From contig NZ_CP030929.1 of the NCBI RefSeq assembly GCF_003325955.1, positions 310,001 through 374,000 on the forward strand: a stretch of 64,000 nucleotides of DNA. The letters run 5' to 3'. Source of the stretch: Aurantimicrobium sp. MWH-Uga1 (lineage in GTDB: Bacteria; Actinomycetota; Actinomycetes; Actinomycetales; Microbacteriaceae). The position numbers and the translations under genes were made by a program. This document shows positions 9,816-19,608 of this stretch, piece by piece; within the stretch, counting starts at the first letter, position 1; each line of letters opens with the position of its first letter. The notes beneath the pieces are model-generated. The model was not told the DNA's origin. It did no database searches and was given only the letters and a program-made list of their open reading frames with translations.

Positions 9816-9834
9816 TTAGGTAAGCCTTACCTAA
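9816..9834. promoter_or_regulatory. Iron box 2 (perfect 19-bp palindrome)
   Basis: TTAGGTAAG, a central C, then CTTACCTAA: a perfect inverted repeat that also matches the IdeR/DtxR consensus at 17 of 19 positions. Its centre (9825) is 30 bp from that of box 1 (9795), close to three helical turns, so two repressor assemblies could lie on the same face of the DNA. Confidence 0.87.
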
Positions 9835-9875
9835 TACTTTTCGCGAGTATCCTGCGTTTCCCCCTGAAAGTCCTT

Positions 9876-10907
9876 ATGAACATCTCTTCTCTAAAATCCT
9901 CACTTCTTGCTGCCGGTACAGCACTCGCTCTGGTAGTTGGCTTATCGGCATGTGCCACAGAACCTGCTGCCACTGCCGATGGCACCGTCGTTGTTTATGC
10001 CGGACGAGATGAAGCACTAATCGCTCCTCTGATCGAGAAATTCACCGAAGAAACCGGAATCGATGTTGATGTTCGCTATGGCTCCACGCCAGAACTTTCA
10101 GCATTGCTGTTGGAAGAGGGAGAAAGAACTCCTGCGAATGTATTCCTCTCCCAGGATGCAGGCGCTCTCGGTGCGCTCTCTGATGCAGGGCTGCTGGCGA
10201 CCCTCCCCGCGGACATCACCGATGCAGTCCCTGCGGAATTCACCTCCACCGATGACACCTGGGTTGGTGTGACGGGGCGTGCACGCGTCATTGCCTACGA
10301 CAGTGAAAAATACACTGAAGCAGAAATTCCTAACTCAGTGCTAGAACTCACTGGACCACAGTGGTCTGGACTTGTCGGTTTCCCGCCGGGGAACGCAAGC
10401 TTCCAATCTTTTGTCACTGCACTTCGTGTTCTTGAAGGTGAAAAAGTCGCCGAGCAATGGGTTGCCGATATGGCCAAGAACGCACCTGTTTTGACTGAGA
10501 AGAACGGAGCAACCCTGGATCTGGTTAACGCAGGCCAGCTCGATCTTGCCCTCATCAACCATTACTACTGGTACGAGCGCGCAGCAGAGCTAGGCCAAGA
10601 GAACATGAGAGTCCAGATTAAGTTCCTTCCCGGCGACCCTGGTGGAATTGTGAATGTGACCGGGGCGGGGATTCTCAAGAATTCGGCAACGGATGCTGAT
10701 GCTCTTGCATTTGTGAAATACCTCGTCAGTGAATCAGCACAGGAGTATTTCGCTACGACAACATTTGAATATCCGCTGGTGCCAGGGGTCGCTTCCCCAG
10801 AAGGTCTGCCTGTGCTCGAAGAACTCGCGAATACCCAACTTGATTTGGCCGATCTAGCGTCACTGGCCGAAACCCAAGCGCTATTGGCAAAGTATGGGCT
10901 GTTGTAG
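9876..10907 (+). CDS. fbpA: Iron(III) ABC transporter substrate-binding lipoprotein
   Basis: Binds ferric iron outside the membrane and hands it to the permease. Residues 1-26 form a lipoprotein signal peptide ending in the lipobox LSAC, with Cys26 the lipidation site. The mature part follows the FbpA/FutA ferric-binding fold: VVVYAGRDEALIAPL at the start and NHYYWYE (N228, H229, Y230, Y231), the adjacent tyrosine pair that coordinates iron in FbpA. First gene of fbpABC: its TAG is followed at once by the GTG of fbpB. Two iron boxes upstream agree with repression by iron. Confidence 0.9.
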   Translation: MNISSLKSSLLAAGTALALVVGLSACATEPAATADGTVVVYAGRDEALIAPLIEKFTEETGIDVDVRYGSTPELSALLLEEGERTPANVFLSQDAGALGALSDAGLLATLPADITDAVPAEFTSTDDTWVGVTGRARVIAYDSEKYTEAEIPNSVLELTGPQWSGLVGFPPGNASFQSFVTALRVLEGEKVAEQWVADMAKNAPVLTEKNGATLDLVNAGQLDLALINHYYWYERAAELGQENMRVQIKFLPGDPGGIVNVTGAGILKNSATDADALAFVKYLVSESAQEYFATTTFEYPLVPGVASPEGLPVLEELANTQLDLADLASLAETQALLAKYGLL

Positions 10908-12446
10908 GTGAGCACTCTCGTTAACGTCGCCCGCCCGCCACTGTGGTTAACAGTGGCGGGCGCTCTCGCGTCGTTAACGACCTTGGTTCCCTTGATCTAT
11001 CTGTCGCAGCGTGCGTTTGGCGGTGGTTGGGAAAGTGTTGTGGAGCTACTGAGTAGGCCACGAATGTCTTTATTGCTGTGGAACACACTGTCCTTGGGTA
11101 TTGCCGTAACAGCCACAGCGATTGTTCTTGGCTTGGTCAGTGCCTATTTCCTTGCCCGCGTTAATCTCCCCGGGCGCCGATGGTGGCTGGTGATGGCCAC
11201 CATCCCGTTGGCAGTGCCCAGCTATCTGGCGGCCTACGGTTTGCTGGCCGCGTTTCCCACCACACAGGGTTTTTGGGGCTCGTGGCTTGTCCTCGTTGCG
11301 GTGACAACTCCCTATGTCACTCTCCCCGTCACAGCTGCACTGCGCGCAGGAACGACAGATTTTGATGATCTCTCCAGAACTCTGGGAGCTCCGGGCTGGA
11401 AAGCACTGCTACCAGGCACCTGGCATCAAATTCGCGGAGCAACGCTGGCCGGGGGATTGCTGGTCTTTCTCTACACCATTGCTGATTTTGGTGGTGTGGC
11501 ACTGTTTCGTTTTCCCGTCCTCACCACAGCAATCCAGCAAGCGTATGGTGCCAGCTATGACCGTAACTTGGCAGCGCTCCTGAGCATGATTCTTGTTGCC
11601 CTGGCACTCGTCACAGTGTTTTTTGAACGCCGTGCCCGCGGAAGGCTTTTCACTGCAAAAACTTCTACTCGTGGCCGCTCACGGCTGCACCCGTTAACCG
11701 GCAAGAACATCTGGCTTGGAATGGTTTTGTTGATTGCTCCCGTGGTTGGTGCCGTTATTCCTATTGGGGTCATGGTGGTGCGCATGTTTGATGTCAACGC
11801 GCTCGGGGAAGTCCGCTGGGACAATCTCGCATCGGCCACCCTCAACACGGTTGTGTTGAGTTTTGGCGGCGCCACCATCGGTCTGTTGTTGGCAGTGCCG
11901 ATAGGGATTTTGGCGGGAAGATATCGCTCGAAAATAGTGAGCACTATCGAATCACTGGGCTATCTCCCGCTGGGATTACCTGGAATCGTAGTTGGACTTG
12001 CTCTGGTCTTCTTTGCGTTGTCTACGGTTCCGGTGCTGTACCAGACGGCGTTCTTGTTGGCCTGTGCCTACGGCTTGCTGTTCATGCCTAAAGCTGTGGG
12101 AACTATTCGCCAATCTGTGCGAGCTATACCAACGTCCCTGTCCGATGTGTCATCTTCCCTGGGGTATTCCACGAGACAGCGATTGGTCTCGGTGTATTTA
12201 CCGTTGACCCGCACGAGCTTTCTCGTGGCCTGGCTACTGATTGGAGTCACCGCGATGAAAGAACTTCCAGCCACCTTGATGCTGCGTCCAACTGGAATGA
12301 ACACCTTGGCAACTGAGTTGTGGGCGAAGACAGATGTTGCCTCCTATGGCGCGGCAGCGCCCTATGCGCTAATGCTTGTCATCATTGCGGCAATCCCTAC
12401 ACTCTTGTTAGTGCGTTCAGAAACGACCCCGGAGGTGAAGTCATGA
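10908..12446 (+). CDS. fbpB: Iron(III) ABC transporter permease, fused double-domain
   Basis: Membrane channel of the ferric iron importer. The 512-residue protein holds two tandem BPD-type permease domains in one chain, about residues 40-225 and 290-500, each with an EAA-type loop (DLSRTLGAPGWKALLPG and DVSSSLGYSTRQRLVSV) for docking the ATPase. About 12 membrane segments in all. The GTG start directly follows the fbpA stop, and its TGA overlaps the fbpC ATG by 4 nt, so the three genes are translated as one unit. Confidence 0.9.
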   Translation: MSTLVNVARPPLWLTVAGALASLTTLVPLIYLSQRAFGGGWESVVELLSRPRMSLLLWNTLSLGIAVTATAIVLGLVSAYFLARVNLPGRRWWLVMATIPLAVPSYLAAYGLLAAFPTTQGFWGSWLVLVAVTTPYVTLPVTAALRAGTTDFDDLSRTLGAPGWKALLPGTWHQIRGATLAGGLLVFLYTIADFGGVALFRFPVLTTAIQQAYGASYDRNLAALLSMILVALALVTVFFERRARGRLFTAKTSTRGRSRLHPLTGKNIWLGMVLLIAPVVGAVIPIGVMVVRMFDVNALGEVRWDNLASATLNTVVLSFGGATIGLLLAVPIGILAGRYRSKIVSTIESLGYLPLGLPGIVVGLALVFFALSTVPVLYQTAFLLACAYGLLFMPKAVGTIRQSVRAIPTSLSDVSSSLGYSTRQRLVSVYLPLTRTSFLVAWLLIGVTAMKELPATLMLRPTGMNTLATELWAKTDVASYGAAAPYALMLVIIAAIPTLLLVRSETTPEVKS

Positions 12447-13486
12447 GAGCTTTTCTAGACATCACAGACCTCAACGTTTCGTATGGGCACACTCACGTTC
12501 TTTTTGATATCAACCTTGCAGCACAGCAGGGCGACTTTGTTGCGATAGCAGGCCCCAGCGGTTGTGGAAAGACCACCCTGCTTCGAACAATCCTGGGGCT
12601 CGAACGGGCTCAAAGCGGAACAATTCGTCTAGGACGCAGCATTCTCACCATGCACGGAATTCATCTGGTTCCAGAAAAGCGCAACATCGGCTGGGTTCCC
12701 CAAGACGCGGCACTTTTTCCCATGCTGACGGTGGCAGAAAACATTGCGTTCTCCTTGGCTAAATCTCCTCGGGGAGTGAAAAAGCAGGCCCAATCAGAAC
12801 GTGTGGACGAACTGTTGGAACTCATCAACCTCACTTCGCTGCGCAACAGAATGCCCAGCGAGCTCTCTGGCGGACAAGCCCAACGCGTTGCTCTAGCTAG
12901 GGCACTGGCTGCTCAACCACAACTGGTGTTGATGGATGAGCCTTTTGCCGGGCTCGACCCTGTCTTGCGATCTGACCTCCGCGCTGAAGTCAAAGCCATC
13001 CTCAAAGCAAGTTCGACAACGGCACTGTTGGTCACTCATGACCAAACAGAGGCTCTTTCTATTGCAGACACAGTTGCTCTGCTCAACCAGGGACGTATTG
13101 AGCAAGTGGGAGCACCTTCAGTGGTCTACAACACTCCTGCAAGCAAATGGGTAGCCGAATTCCTTGGTGAAGCAAACCACCTTGTGGGTACCCGGCGCGG
13201 TGATGTCGTGGAGACAATTCTGGGAACAACACCGTTCACCTGGAGCGGTGAACCTTCGGAGAGAGTGACTCTTGATGTGTTGATTCGACCCGAGTCTTTA
13301 CGTATCACCGAGTCGGGGGACTGGAAAGTCACCGCGATTGAATATTGCGGTCATGACGCCCTCTTAACTCTGCACAGAGGTATGGACAGGCTCGATGTTC
13401 GTGTTGCACCTCAGGAGATACGCTCTCGGGGTGATCAGGTCGGTGTGGCACTGGAAGGGCCGGTATTGGCATACCCTGCCTCCTAG
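12443..13486 (+). CDS. fbpC: Iron(III) ABC transporter ATP-binding protein
   Basis: ATPase that powers the FbpAB importer at the inner face of the membrane. The 347 residues carry Walker A GPSGCGKTT (from residue 37), signature LSGGQAQRVALARAL, Walker B VLMDEPFAGLD and the H-loop LVTHD. The C-terminal third is a regulatory TOBE-like beta domain, as in FbpC/PotA transporters. The start is the ATG at 12443 behind GGAGGTGAAG, overlapping the fbpB stop as ATGA. An upstream start in the same frame (12320) lies inside fbpB and was set aside. Confidence 0.9.
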   Translation: MRAFLDITDLNVSYGHTHVLFDINLAAQQGDFVAIAGPSGCGKTTLLRTILGLERAQSGTIRLGRSILTMHGIHLVPEKRNIGWVPQDAALFPMLTVAENIAFSLAKSPRGVKKQAQSERVDELLELINLTSLRNRMPSELSGGQAQRVALARALAAQPQLVLMDEPFAGLDPVLRSDLRAEVKAILKASSTTALLVTHDQTEALSIADTVALLNQGRIEQVGAPSVVYNTPASKWVAEFLGEANHLVGTRRGDVVETILGTTPFTWSGEPSERVTLDVLIRPESLRITESGDWKVTAIEYCGHDALLTLHRGMDRLDVRVAPQEIRSRGDQVGVALEGPVLAYPAS

Positions 13487-13522
13487 GGATTGTGCGTGGT
13501 TCGAGGGTTGAGCTGAGCAAAA

Positions 13523-13528
13523 TAGAAT
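13523..13528 (+). promoter_or_regulatory. -10 element TAGAAT of metG
   Basis: TAGAAT lies 7 nt before the metG ATG at 13536. No ribosome site lies between, so the message would begin at the start codon. Confidence 0.6.
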
Positions 13529-13535
13529 AGAAGCT

Positions 13536-15116
13536 ATGTCTGCCGGCAAAAGCTTTTATGTAACCACGCCTATCTTCTACGTGAACGACGTGCCCCACAT
13601 TGGTCACGCCTACACCGAGGTTGCTGCTGACGTGCTCGCACGCTGGCACCGCCAGGCTGGAGACCGTACCTGGATGCTCACCGGTACTGACGAGCACGGT
13701 GAAAAGATCTTGCGGACCGCAACCGCTAACGGGGCAACGCCGCAGGAATGGGTCGACCGTTTAGTGGAGTCTGCCTGGAAGCCTCTGTTGGACACCATCG
13801 ACATTTCCAACGATGACTTCATTCGCACCACCGATGCTCGCCACGAAGATAACGTCAAGAAGTTCCTTCAGCATCTGTATGACGCTGGGTTTATCTACAC
13901 CGGTGAATACGAAGGTTCTTACTGTGTTGGATGTGAAGAATACAAGCAGGATTCAGACCTCGTAGAGGGCACCGGTGAATTCGCGGGTGAGAAGGTCTGT
14001 GCTATTCACTCCAAGCCGGTAGAAAACCTGCACGAGAAAAACTACTTCTTCCGCATGAGTGATTTCACTCAGCCTTTGCTCGACATGTATGAAGCAAACC
14101 CCAACTTTGTGCAGCCAGAGTCTGCGCGCAACGAGGTTGTGCAGTTTGTGAAGCAGGGTCTGAACGACCTTTCCATTTCACGCTCGAGCTTCGACTGGGG
14201 AATCAAGCTTCCCTGGGATGAATCCCATGTTGTGTACGTATGGTTCGATGCCCTGCTGAACTACATCACGGCAGCTGGCTATGGCTATGACGAAGAGAAA
14301 CTGGCGTCGCTGTGGCCGGCAACTCACATCGTGGGTAAGGACATCCTGCGCTTCCACGCAGTGATCTGGCCAGCAATGTTGATGGCTGCCGGTGTCGAAG
14401 TACCGCACCAGGTTTATGGACACGGTTGGCTGCTTGTTGGTGGCGAAAAGATGTCTAAGTCCAAACTCACCGGTATTGCACCCAACGACATCACTGACAC
14501 TTTTGGTTCTGATGCGTTCCGCTACTACTTCATGAGTGCCATCAGCTTTGGTCAGGATGGCTCCTTCAGCTGGGAAGACCTCTCTGCTCGTTACCAAGCA
14601 GAGCTGGCAAATGGTTTCGGTAACCTCGCCTCACGCACACTAGCTATGGTCACGCGCTACTTTGATGGTGTTGTTCCTGCAGCAGGTGAGCTCACACCTT
14701 CGGATAAAGCCATCGTGGATGTTGTCGCTGCTTCTGTTGCAGAAGCAGACGCTGCAATTGAGCGACTTGCCATTCACGAAGCCGTGGCCGCGATCTGGTC
14801 TATCGTTGATGCCCTCAACGGTTACATCACCGAACAGGAGCCATGGGCTCTTGCCAAAGATCCTGCTCAGGCAGAACGTTTAGCCACGGTGCTCAACACT
14901 GCGACTGAAGGTTTGCGGGCACTTGCTGTCCTGCTTTCTCCCTTTATGCCTCAGACAACCCAGAAACTGTGGAACGCTCTTGGTGTTGAAGGTAGCCTCG
15001 GTGCACTGACTGCACAGCCTATTCGTGAGGCTGGAAGCTGGAACCAGATTCCTGGGGGAACAACCGTCGGAACTCTGGAAGCACTCTTCCCCCGCATTGA
15101 GTCGGCTGCTGAGTAA
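13536..15116 (+). CDS. metG: Methionine--tRNA ligase
   Basis: Charges tRNA-Met in the cytoplasm. Class I synthetase signatures are clear: HIGH at residues 21-24 and KMSKS near residue 305. A zinc-knuckle-like pattern (CVGC, later CAIH) lies between residues 125 and 170. The 526-residue length lacks the C-terminal tRNA-binding EMAP/Trbp111-like domain of long MetRS forms. First gene of a run metG-tatD-rsmA-ispE-ABC-F with gaps of 15 nt or less or overlaps, a common actinobacterial grouping around rsmA and ispE. Confidence 0.95.
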   Translation: MSAGKSFYVTTPIFYVNDVPHIGHAYTEVAADVLARWHRQAGDRTWMLTGTDEHGEKILRTATANGATPQEWVDRLVESAWKPLLDTIDISNDDFIRTTDARHEDNVKKFLQHLYDAGFIYTGEYEGSYCVGCEEYKQDSDLVEGTGEFAGEKVCAIHSKPVENLHEKNYFFRMSDFTQPLLDMYEANPNFVQPESARNEVVQFVKQGLNDLSISRSSFDWGIKLPWDESHVVYVWFDALLNYITAAGYGYDEEKLASLWPATHIVGKDILRFHAVIWPAMLMAAGVEVPHQVYGHGWLLVGGEKMSKSKLTGIAPNDITDTFGSDAFRYYFMSAISFGQDGSFSWEDLSARYQAELANGFGNLASRTLAMVTRYFDGVVPAAGELTPSDKAIVDVVAASVAEADAAIERLAIHEAVAAIWSIVDALNGYITEQEPWALAKDPAQAERLATVLNTATEGLRALAVLLSPFMPQTTQKLWNALGVEGSLGALTAQPIREAGSWNQIPGGTTVGTLEALFPRIESAAE

Positions 15117-15131
15117 TCCTCAGGACAACGT

Positions 15132-16037
15132 ATGACCGAATCGGCATATATCCGCCACCGGGACACCACCTCGGAGCACGGACAGAAGCGTGATTTGTCC
15201 TACCCACCACTGCCAGAACCACTTCCGGTGGCGGTCTATGACAATCACACGCACCTCGAGATTTCCGATGGAGATCAGCCCATTGATTACCGTGAACATC
15301 TCGAACGGGCAGCAGAGGTTGGCATCGTCGGCGTCATACAAGTGGGCGGGGATGTCGAAACCTCGAAATGGTCTGCTTCTGTTGCTGCAGCTGAACCACG
15401 CATGTTGGCAGCAGTAGCTATCCATCCCAACGAAGCCCCCAACTATGAACAAGCAGGAACTCTTGATGACGCGCTCGCGGTCATCGATGAGTTAGCTGCC
15501 TGGCCTCGCACGCGCGCGGTGGGAGAGACGGGGCTTGACTTCTTCCGTACAGGACCGGAGGGACTTGCTGCCCAACACCGCTCGTTTGAAGCACACATCG
15601 AGATTGCGAAAAAGCACAACATTGCCATGCAGATTCACGATCGTGATGCGCACGATGACGTGATTGAAACTTTGTTGCGGGTAGGAGCACCAGAGAAAAC
15701 CGTATTTCACTGTTTTTCAGGAGATGCCGCCATGGCACAGATTGCCGCAGATAACGGGTGGTATCTCTCCTTCTCAGGAACCATTACGTTCAAAAAGAAT
15801 GACGAACTCCGCGAGGCGCTTAAAGTCATTCCACCTGAGCTCGTGTTGGTGGAAACGGATGCACCCTTCCTCACGCCAACCCCGTTTCGCGGCCGTCCCA
15901 ACGCGCCCTATTTGACCCCACACACGGTGCGAGCAATGGCAGAGGTGCTTGAGGTGGACTTAGGGGATCTGTGTGCACAGATCGCGTTTAACACGGAAAC
16001 GGTTTACGGCTCGTGGCAAGACGGGCTTGTTGAATGA
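15132..16037 (+). CDS. TatD family metal-dependent hydrolase
   Basis: TIM-barrel DNase/hydrolase of the TatD family; the natural substrate is not certain for actinobacterial members (3'-5' DNA exonuclease and D-aminoacyl-tRNA deacylation have been reported for relatives). Metal ligands are in place: DNHTHLEI (HxH), GETGLDFF (Glu), QIHDRDAHD, FHCFSGD and ETDAPFLTP near the C-terminus. The first 35 residues are polar and look like an extra N-terminal segment, so a later start is possible. The stop overlaps the rsmA start as ATGA. Confidence 0.88.
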   Translation: MTESAYIRHRDTTSEHGQKRDLSYPPLPEPLPVAVYDNHTHLEISDGDQPIDYREHLERAAEVGIVGVIQVGGDVETSKWSASVAAAEPRMLAAVAIHPNEAPNYEQAGTLDDALAVIDELAAWPRTRAVGETGLDFFRTGPEGLAAQHRSFEAHIEIAKKHNIAMQIHDRDAHDDVIETLLRVGAPEKTVFHCFSGDAAMAQIAADNGWYLSFSGTITFKKNDELREALKVIPPELVLVETDAPFLTPTPFRGRPNAPYLTPHTVRAMAEVLEVDLGDLCAQIAFNTETVYGSWQDGLVE

Positions 16038-16870
16038 GTGTGAAACTCCTCGGCCCCGCCGAGATACGTGACCTAGCTGAGCTGCTTGATGTCACCCCGA
16101 CCAAGAAGCTGGGACAAAACTTTGTCATCGACGCCAATACGGTGCGCAAGATTGTCAAAGTTGCTCACGTGGAAGCTGGGGACTCGGTGGTGGAGATCGG
16201 TCCAGGCCTCGGCTCACTCAGCTTAGGCATCGTGGAAGCAGGTGCCTCCCTCGTTGCTGTCGAGATTGATGGTCGTCTTGCAACGCAGCTGCCGGAAACC
16301 TTTTCCCAGATGGCACCGGATGCTCACCTGACGGTCATTCATGAAGACGCCATGAAGATCATGGAATTGCCCAACGAGCCCACACGCCTTGTAGCAAATC
16401 TCCCATACAACGTCTCCGTTCCCGTCCTTCTGCACTTTTTAGAGCACTTCCCAAGTATTCGCTCTGGTGTTGTCATGGTGCAGGCAGAGGTTGGTCACCG
16501 TCTGGCTGCTGAGCCAGGCTCCAAGGTGTATGGCGGACCCAGCGCTAAAGCTGCCTGGTATGGGTCATGGCGTATTGCTGGGACTGTGAGCAGGCAAGTT
16601 TTTTGGCCCGTACCCAATGTGGATTCTGTGTTGGTCGGTTTTGAACGCGATGTCGAAGAGCCCGGAGACGAGGCTCTTCGTCGCCGCACATTCGACATTA
16701 TTGATGCCGCCTTTGGCCAGCGTCGGAAAATGCTTCGCCAAGCTTTGGCAGAATTATGTGGTTCCAGTGCTGCAGCAATTGAACTTCTTGAACGCTCTGG
16801 CATCGAACCCACTTTGCGCGGAGAGCAGTTGGGCATCGCTGAATTCGTATCTATCGCCCGCGCCAGTTAG
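16034..16870 (+). CDS. rsmA: 16S rRNA (adenine(1518)-N(6)/adenine(1519)-N(6))-dimethyltransferase
   Basis: KsgA-type enzyme that dimethylates the two adjacent adenines in the 3' hairpin of 16S rRNA late in 30S assembly. The 278-residue protein shows KKLGQNFVID at the N-terminus, the SAM-binding motif EIGPGLGSLS and the catalytic NLPYN, plus a small C-terminal helical domain. Its ATG overlaps the tatD stop by 4 nt, indicating coupled translation. Confidence 0.94.
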   Translation: MSVKLLGPAEIRDLAELLDVTPTKKLGQNFVIDANTVRKIVKVAHVEAGDSVVEIGPGLGSLSLGIVEAGASLVAVEIDGRLATQLPETFSQMAPDAHLTVIHEDAMKIMELPNEPTRLVANLPYNVSVPVLLHFLEHFPSIRSGVVMVQAEVGHRLAAEPGSKVYGGPSAKAAWYGSWRIAGTVSRQVFWPVPNVDSVLVGFERDVEEPGDEALRRRTFDIIDAAFGQRRKMLRQALAELCGSSAAAIELLERSGIEPTLRGEQLGIAEFVSIARAS

Positions 16871-16873
16871 GTT
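16868..16873 (+). promoter_or_regulatory. -10 element TAGGTT of ispE
   Basis: TAGGTT overlaps the rsmA stop codon (TAG at 16868-16870) and lies 6 nt before the ispE ATG at 16880, suggesting an internal leaderless promoter inside the operon. Confidence 0.5.
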
Positions 16874-16879
16874 GGATTT

Positions 16880-17818
16880 ATGACCGACACTGGCGTCCGA
16901 GAGATGGTTCACGTCCGAGCCCCCGGCAAGATCAATGTCTCACTCGCCGTTGGCGCAGTGATGGAAGATGGCTACCACGATGTAGCGACCACCTACCAGG
17001 CTGTTTCACTCTACGAAGACATTCGTGCTTATCATGCTGATGATTTCTCCGTCAGCTTCACCGGCGACTTTGATCTCAGTGGCATCCCCCTAGATGCATC
17101 CAACCTGGCCATCAAAGCAGCCCAGCTGCTCGCCCGCACTGCGAAATATCGTGGCGGGGTTCGCCTCGAAATCCAGAAGAACGTTCCCATTGCCGGCGGT
17201 ATGGGTGGAGGCTCAGCAGATGCTGCCGGATCACTCGTCGCCTGTGACGCACTGTGGGGAACCAACCTGGGTAAGGATGCACTCCTAGAACTTGCTGCGC
17301 AGCTGGGAGCAGATGTTCCCTTTGCGTTGATGGGTGGCACCGCCATTGGTACTGGTCGCGGCGATCGGCTTAGTCCCGTACTGACCAGTCACGAACATTT
17401 TGAGTGGGTTCTTGTCTTGGCTGAATATGGGCTGAGCACTCCTGCCGTCTATGGCGAGCTTGATGCGCACCGTGAACGTCACGTTGCAGACATCAAACCC
17501 GCACCGCAATCTCCCACAGTGGACACCCACGTTCTGCAGGCGCTGCGTGCAGGAGATCCCGTCATGTTGGCAGACTCCCTCAGTAATGATCTGCAAGCAC
17601 CTGCACTGCACCTCCAACCAGCACTCGTTGACATTCTCGAACTGGGTGAAAGTAATGGGGCCCTCGCCGGTATTGTTTCCGGTTCTGGCCCCACACTGGC
17701 TTTCCTCGCGCAAGACGTTGAATCAGCGATTGATCTGCATGTTACCTTGAGTTCTGCCGGTCACAAGGTTGTTCGAGTTACTGGTCCAGTTCACGGTGCC
17801 AGACTCGTGAACGACTAA
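16880..17818 (+). CDS. ispE: 4-(cytidine 5'-diphospho)-2-C-methyl-D-erythritol kinase
   Basis: Fourth step of the MEP route to isoprenoids: phosphorylates CDP-methylerythritol. The 312-residue GHMP kinase shows the N-terminal substrate motif [12 protein letters not shown], the ATP-binding glycine loop [15 protein letters not shown] and the C-terminal motif [12 protein letters not shown]. The product pathway feeds the cis-prenyltransferase at 61617. The last A of its TAA is the first A of the next gene's ATG. Confidence 0.93.
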   Translation: MTDTGVREMVHVRAPGKINVSLAVGAVMEDGYHDVATTYQAVSLYEDIRAYHADDFSVSFTGDFDLSGIPLDASNLAIKAAQLLARTAKYRGGVRLEIQKNVPIAGGMGGGSADAAGSLVACDALWGTNLGKDALLELAAQLGADVPFALMGGTAIGTGRGDRLSPVLTSHEHFEWVLVLAEYGLSTPAVYGELDAHRERHVADIKPAPQSPTVDTHVLQALRAGDPVMLADSLSNDLQAPALHLQPALVDILELGESNGALAGIVSGSGPTLAFLAQDVESAIDLHVTLSSAGHKVVRVTGPVHGARLVND

Positions 17819-19608
17819 TGGCGCACCTTCTCGGTGGAGAAAACATCCACCTGGAATTCCCCACCCGCGTTATCTTCGAGGGCGTCACGGTCGGCATCAA
17901 CGATGGCGACCGGATTGGCATCGTCGGCCGCAATGGTGATGGAAAATCCACCCTGATGAAGATTTTGGCAGGACGCCTTGAACCAGATCAGGGCCGTGTC
18001 ACCCGCCGCGGGGGCATCACCCTCGGCATGCTCGATCAAGCCGACGAGGTCGACCCTTCCCTCACCGTCGGCGAAGCAATCGTGGGCGGGATCGAAGAAC
18101 ACGTATGGGCTGGCGACGCCAAAGTTCGTGATGTGCTGGCAGGGCTTGTCGCCGATATTCCCTGGGATGCGAAAGTCGGAGATCTCTCCGGTGGTCAGCG
18201 TCGCCGCGTTGCACTGGCCGCGCTGCTCACCGGCGACTGGGATGTCATTTTCCTCGATGAGCCCACCAACCACTTGGATGTGGAAGGTATCGCGTGGCTT
18301 GCTAGTCACCTCAAGAAACGCTGGCCTGCAGGACAAGGTGGTCTTGTTGTCGTCACTCACGACCGCTGGTTCTTAGATGAAGTCTCCACCGCTACCTGGG
18401 AAGTTCACGACCGTATTTTGGAGCCCTTTGAAGGTGGCTATGCAGCGTATGTGTTGCAAAGAGTCGAACGCGATCGTATGGCCGCCGTCAGTGAAGCAAA
18501 ACGCCAAAACCTGATGAAGAAGGAACTGGCGTGGTTGCGTCGCGGTGCTCCTGCTCGCACAGCCAAGCCCAAGTTCCGTATCGAGGCAGCTAACGCCCTT
18601 ATCGCCGATGAGCCACCCGTTCGTGACAAGGTCACTTTGGCCTCCATGGCTATGCAACGACTGGGTAAAGACGTGGTTGATCTGGAGAACGTCAGCGTGA
18701 GCTTTGGCGAACAGAAGGTGTTGAAGGATGTGACGTGGCGTATTGCGCCGGGGGAGCGCACCGGAATCCTCGGTGTCAACGGCGCAGGCAAATCAACGCT
18801 CTTGGGGGTGGTCTCCGGTCACGTTCAGCCCACCTCTGGACGCGTGAAGCAGGGAAAGACCGTCAAAATTGCCACCCTCACCCAGCAACTGGATGAACTC
18901 ACAGCAGTTCAAGACATGCGTGTGAGCGCGGTGGTTGCGGAAAAGAAAACAACCTATTCCGTCGGGGGCAAGGAGATGACTCCGGGGCAACTTTTGGAGC
19001 GTCTGGGTTTCACTTCTGCCCAGCTGGCAACCCCGGTGAGAGATCTCTCTGGTGGTCAAAAGCGCAGACTGCAGCTGTTGTTGATTTTGCTGGACGAGCC
19101 CAACGTGTTGATTTTGGATGAGCCCACCAATGACCTCGATACCGACATGCTCGTGGCGATGGAGGACCTTCTGGACACCTGGCCAGGAACTCTGCTCGTG
19201 ATTTCTCACGACCGCTATCTGCTCGAGCGCATTACCGATAACCAATACGCGGTTCTCGAGGGGCACTTCACCCACTTACCCAATGGCGTTGACCAATACT
19301 TGTCTATCCGCGCCAAACAGCTGGCTGCGCCAGCAGCAGTACCCACGCAGGCGTCAGTCGCTGCCAAGCCACACAGTTCTCTCAGTGGTGCGCAGCTGCG
19401 CAACGCGGAGAAAGAATTTGCGTCCATCGAGCGCAAGATTGCCAAGCAGCAGGAGGATGTGAAAGCAATCCACGCCAAAATGGCGGAGCATGACCCGAAC
19501 GATTACGTCGGTTTGGGCGCACTAGCGGAAGAAATTAGTAAGTGTGAAGGCACTATCGCAGATTTGGAAATGCGATGGCTCGAGCTCAGTGAGCTACTGG
19601 GCTACTAA
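17818..19608 (+). CDS. ABC-F family ATPase
   Basis: Soluble twin-ATPase protein of the ABC-F class, which acts on the ribosome (translation factor or antibiotic protection) and not in transport; no membrane segment is present. First domain: Walker A GRNGDGKST, LSGGQRRRVALA, Walker B IFLDEPTNHLD. Second domain: GVNGAGKST, LSGGQKRRLQLL, ILDEPTNDLD. The linker of about 80 residues between them (KRQNLMKKELAWLRRGAPAR) is the P-site tRNA-interaction motif typical of ABC-F, and a charged coiled coil closes the 596-residue chain. Nearest well-known relatives are Uup and EttA; which subfamily cannot be settled by eye. It is 1 nt overlapped with ispE. Confidence 0.9.
   Translation: MAHLLGGENIHLEFPTRVIFEGVTVGINDGDRIGIVGRNGDGKSTLMKILAGRLEPDQGRVTRRGGITLGMLDQADEVDPSLTVGEAIVGGIEEHVWAGDAKVRDVLAGLVADIPWDAKVGDLSGGQRRRVALAALLTGDWDVIFLDEPTNHLDVEGIAWLASHLKKRWPAGQGGLVVVTHDRWFLDEVSTATWEVHDRILEPFEGGYAAYVLQRVERDRMAAVSEAKRQNLMKKELAWLRRGAPARTAKPKFRIEAANALIADEPPVRDKVTLASMAMQRLGKDVVDLENVSVSFGEQKVLKDVTWRIAPGERTGILGVNGAGKSTLLGVVSGHVQPTSGRVKQGKTVKIATLTQQLDELTAVQDMRVSAVVAEKKTTYSVGGKEMTPGQLLERLGFTSAQLATPVRDLSGGQKRRLQLLLILLDEPNVLILDEPTNDLDTDMLVAMEDLLDTWPGTLLVISHDRYLLERITDNQYAVLEGHFTHLPNGVDQYLSIRAKQLAAPAAVPTQASVAAKPHSSLSGAQLRNAEKEFASIERKIAKQQEDVKAIHAKMAEHDPNDYVGLGALAEEISKCEGTIADLEMRWLELSELLGY

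Noticed and set aside
15190..15738. Small frames overlapping tatD on both strands
   Set aside because: Shadows of tatD, whose metal-binding motifs are all in the main frame.
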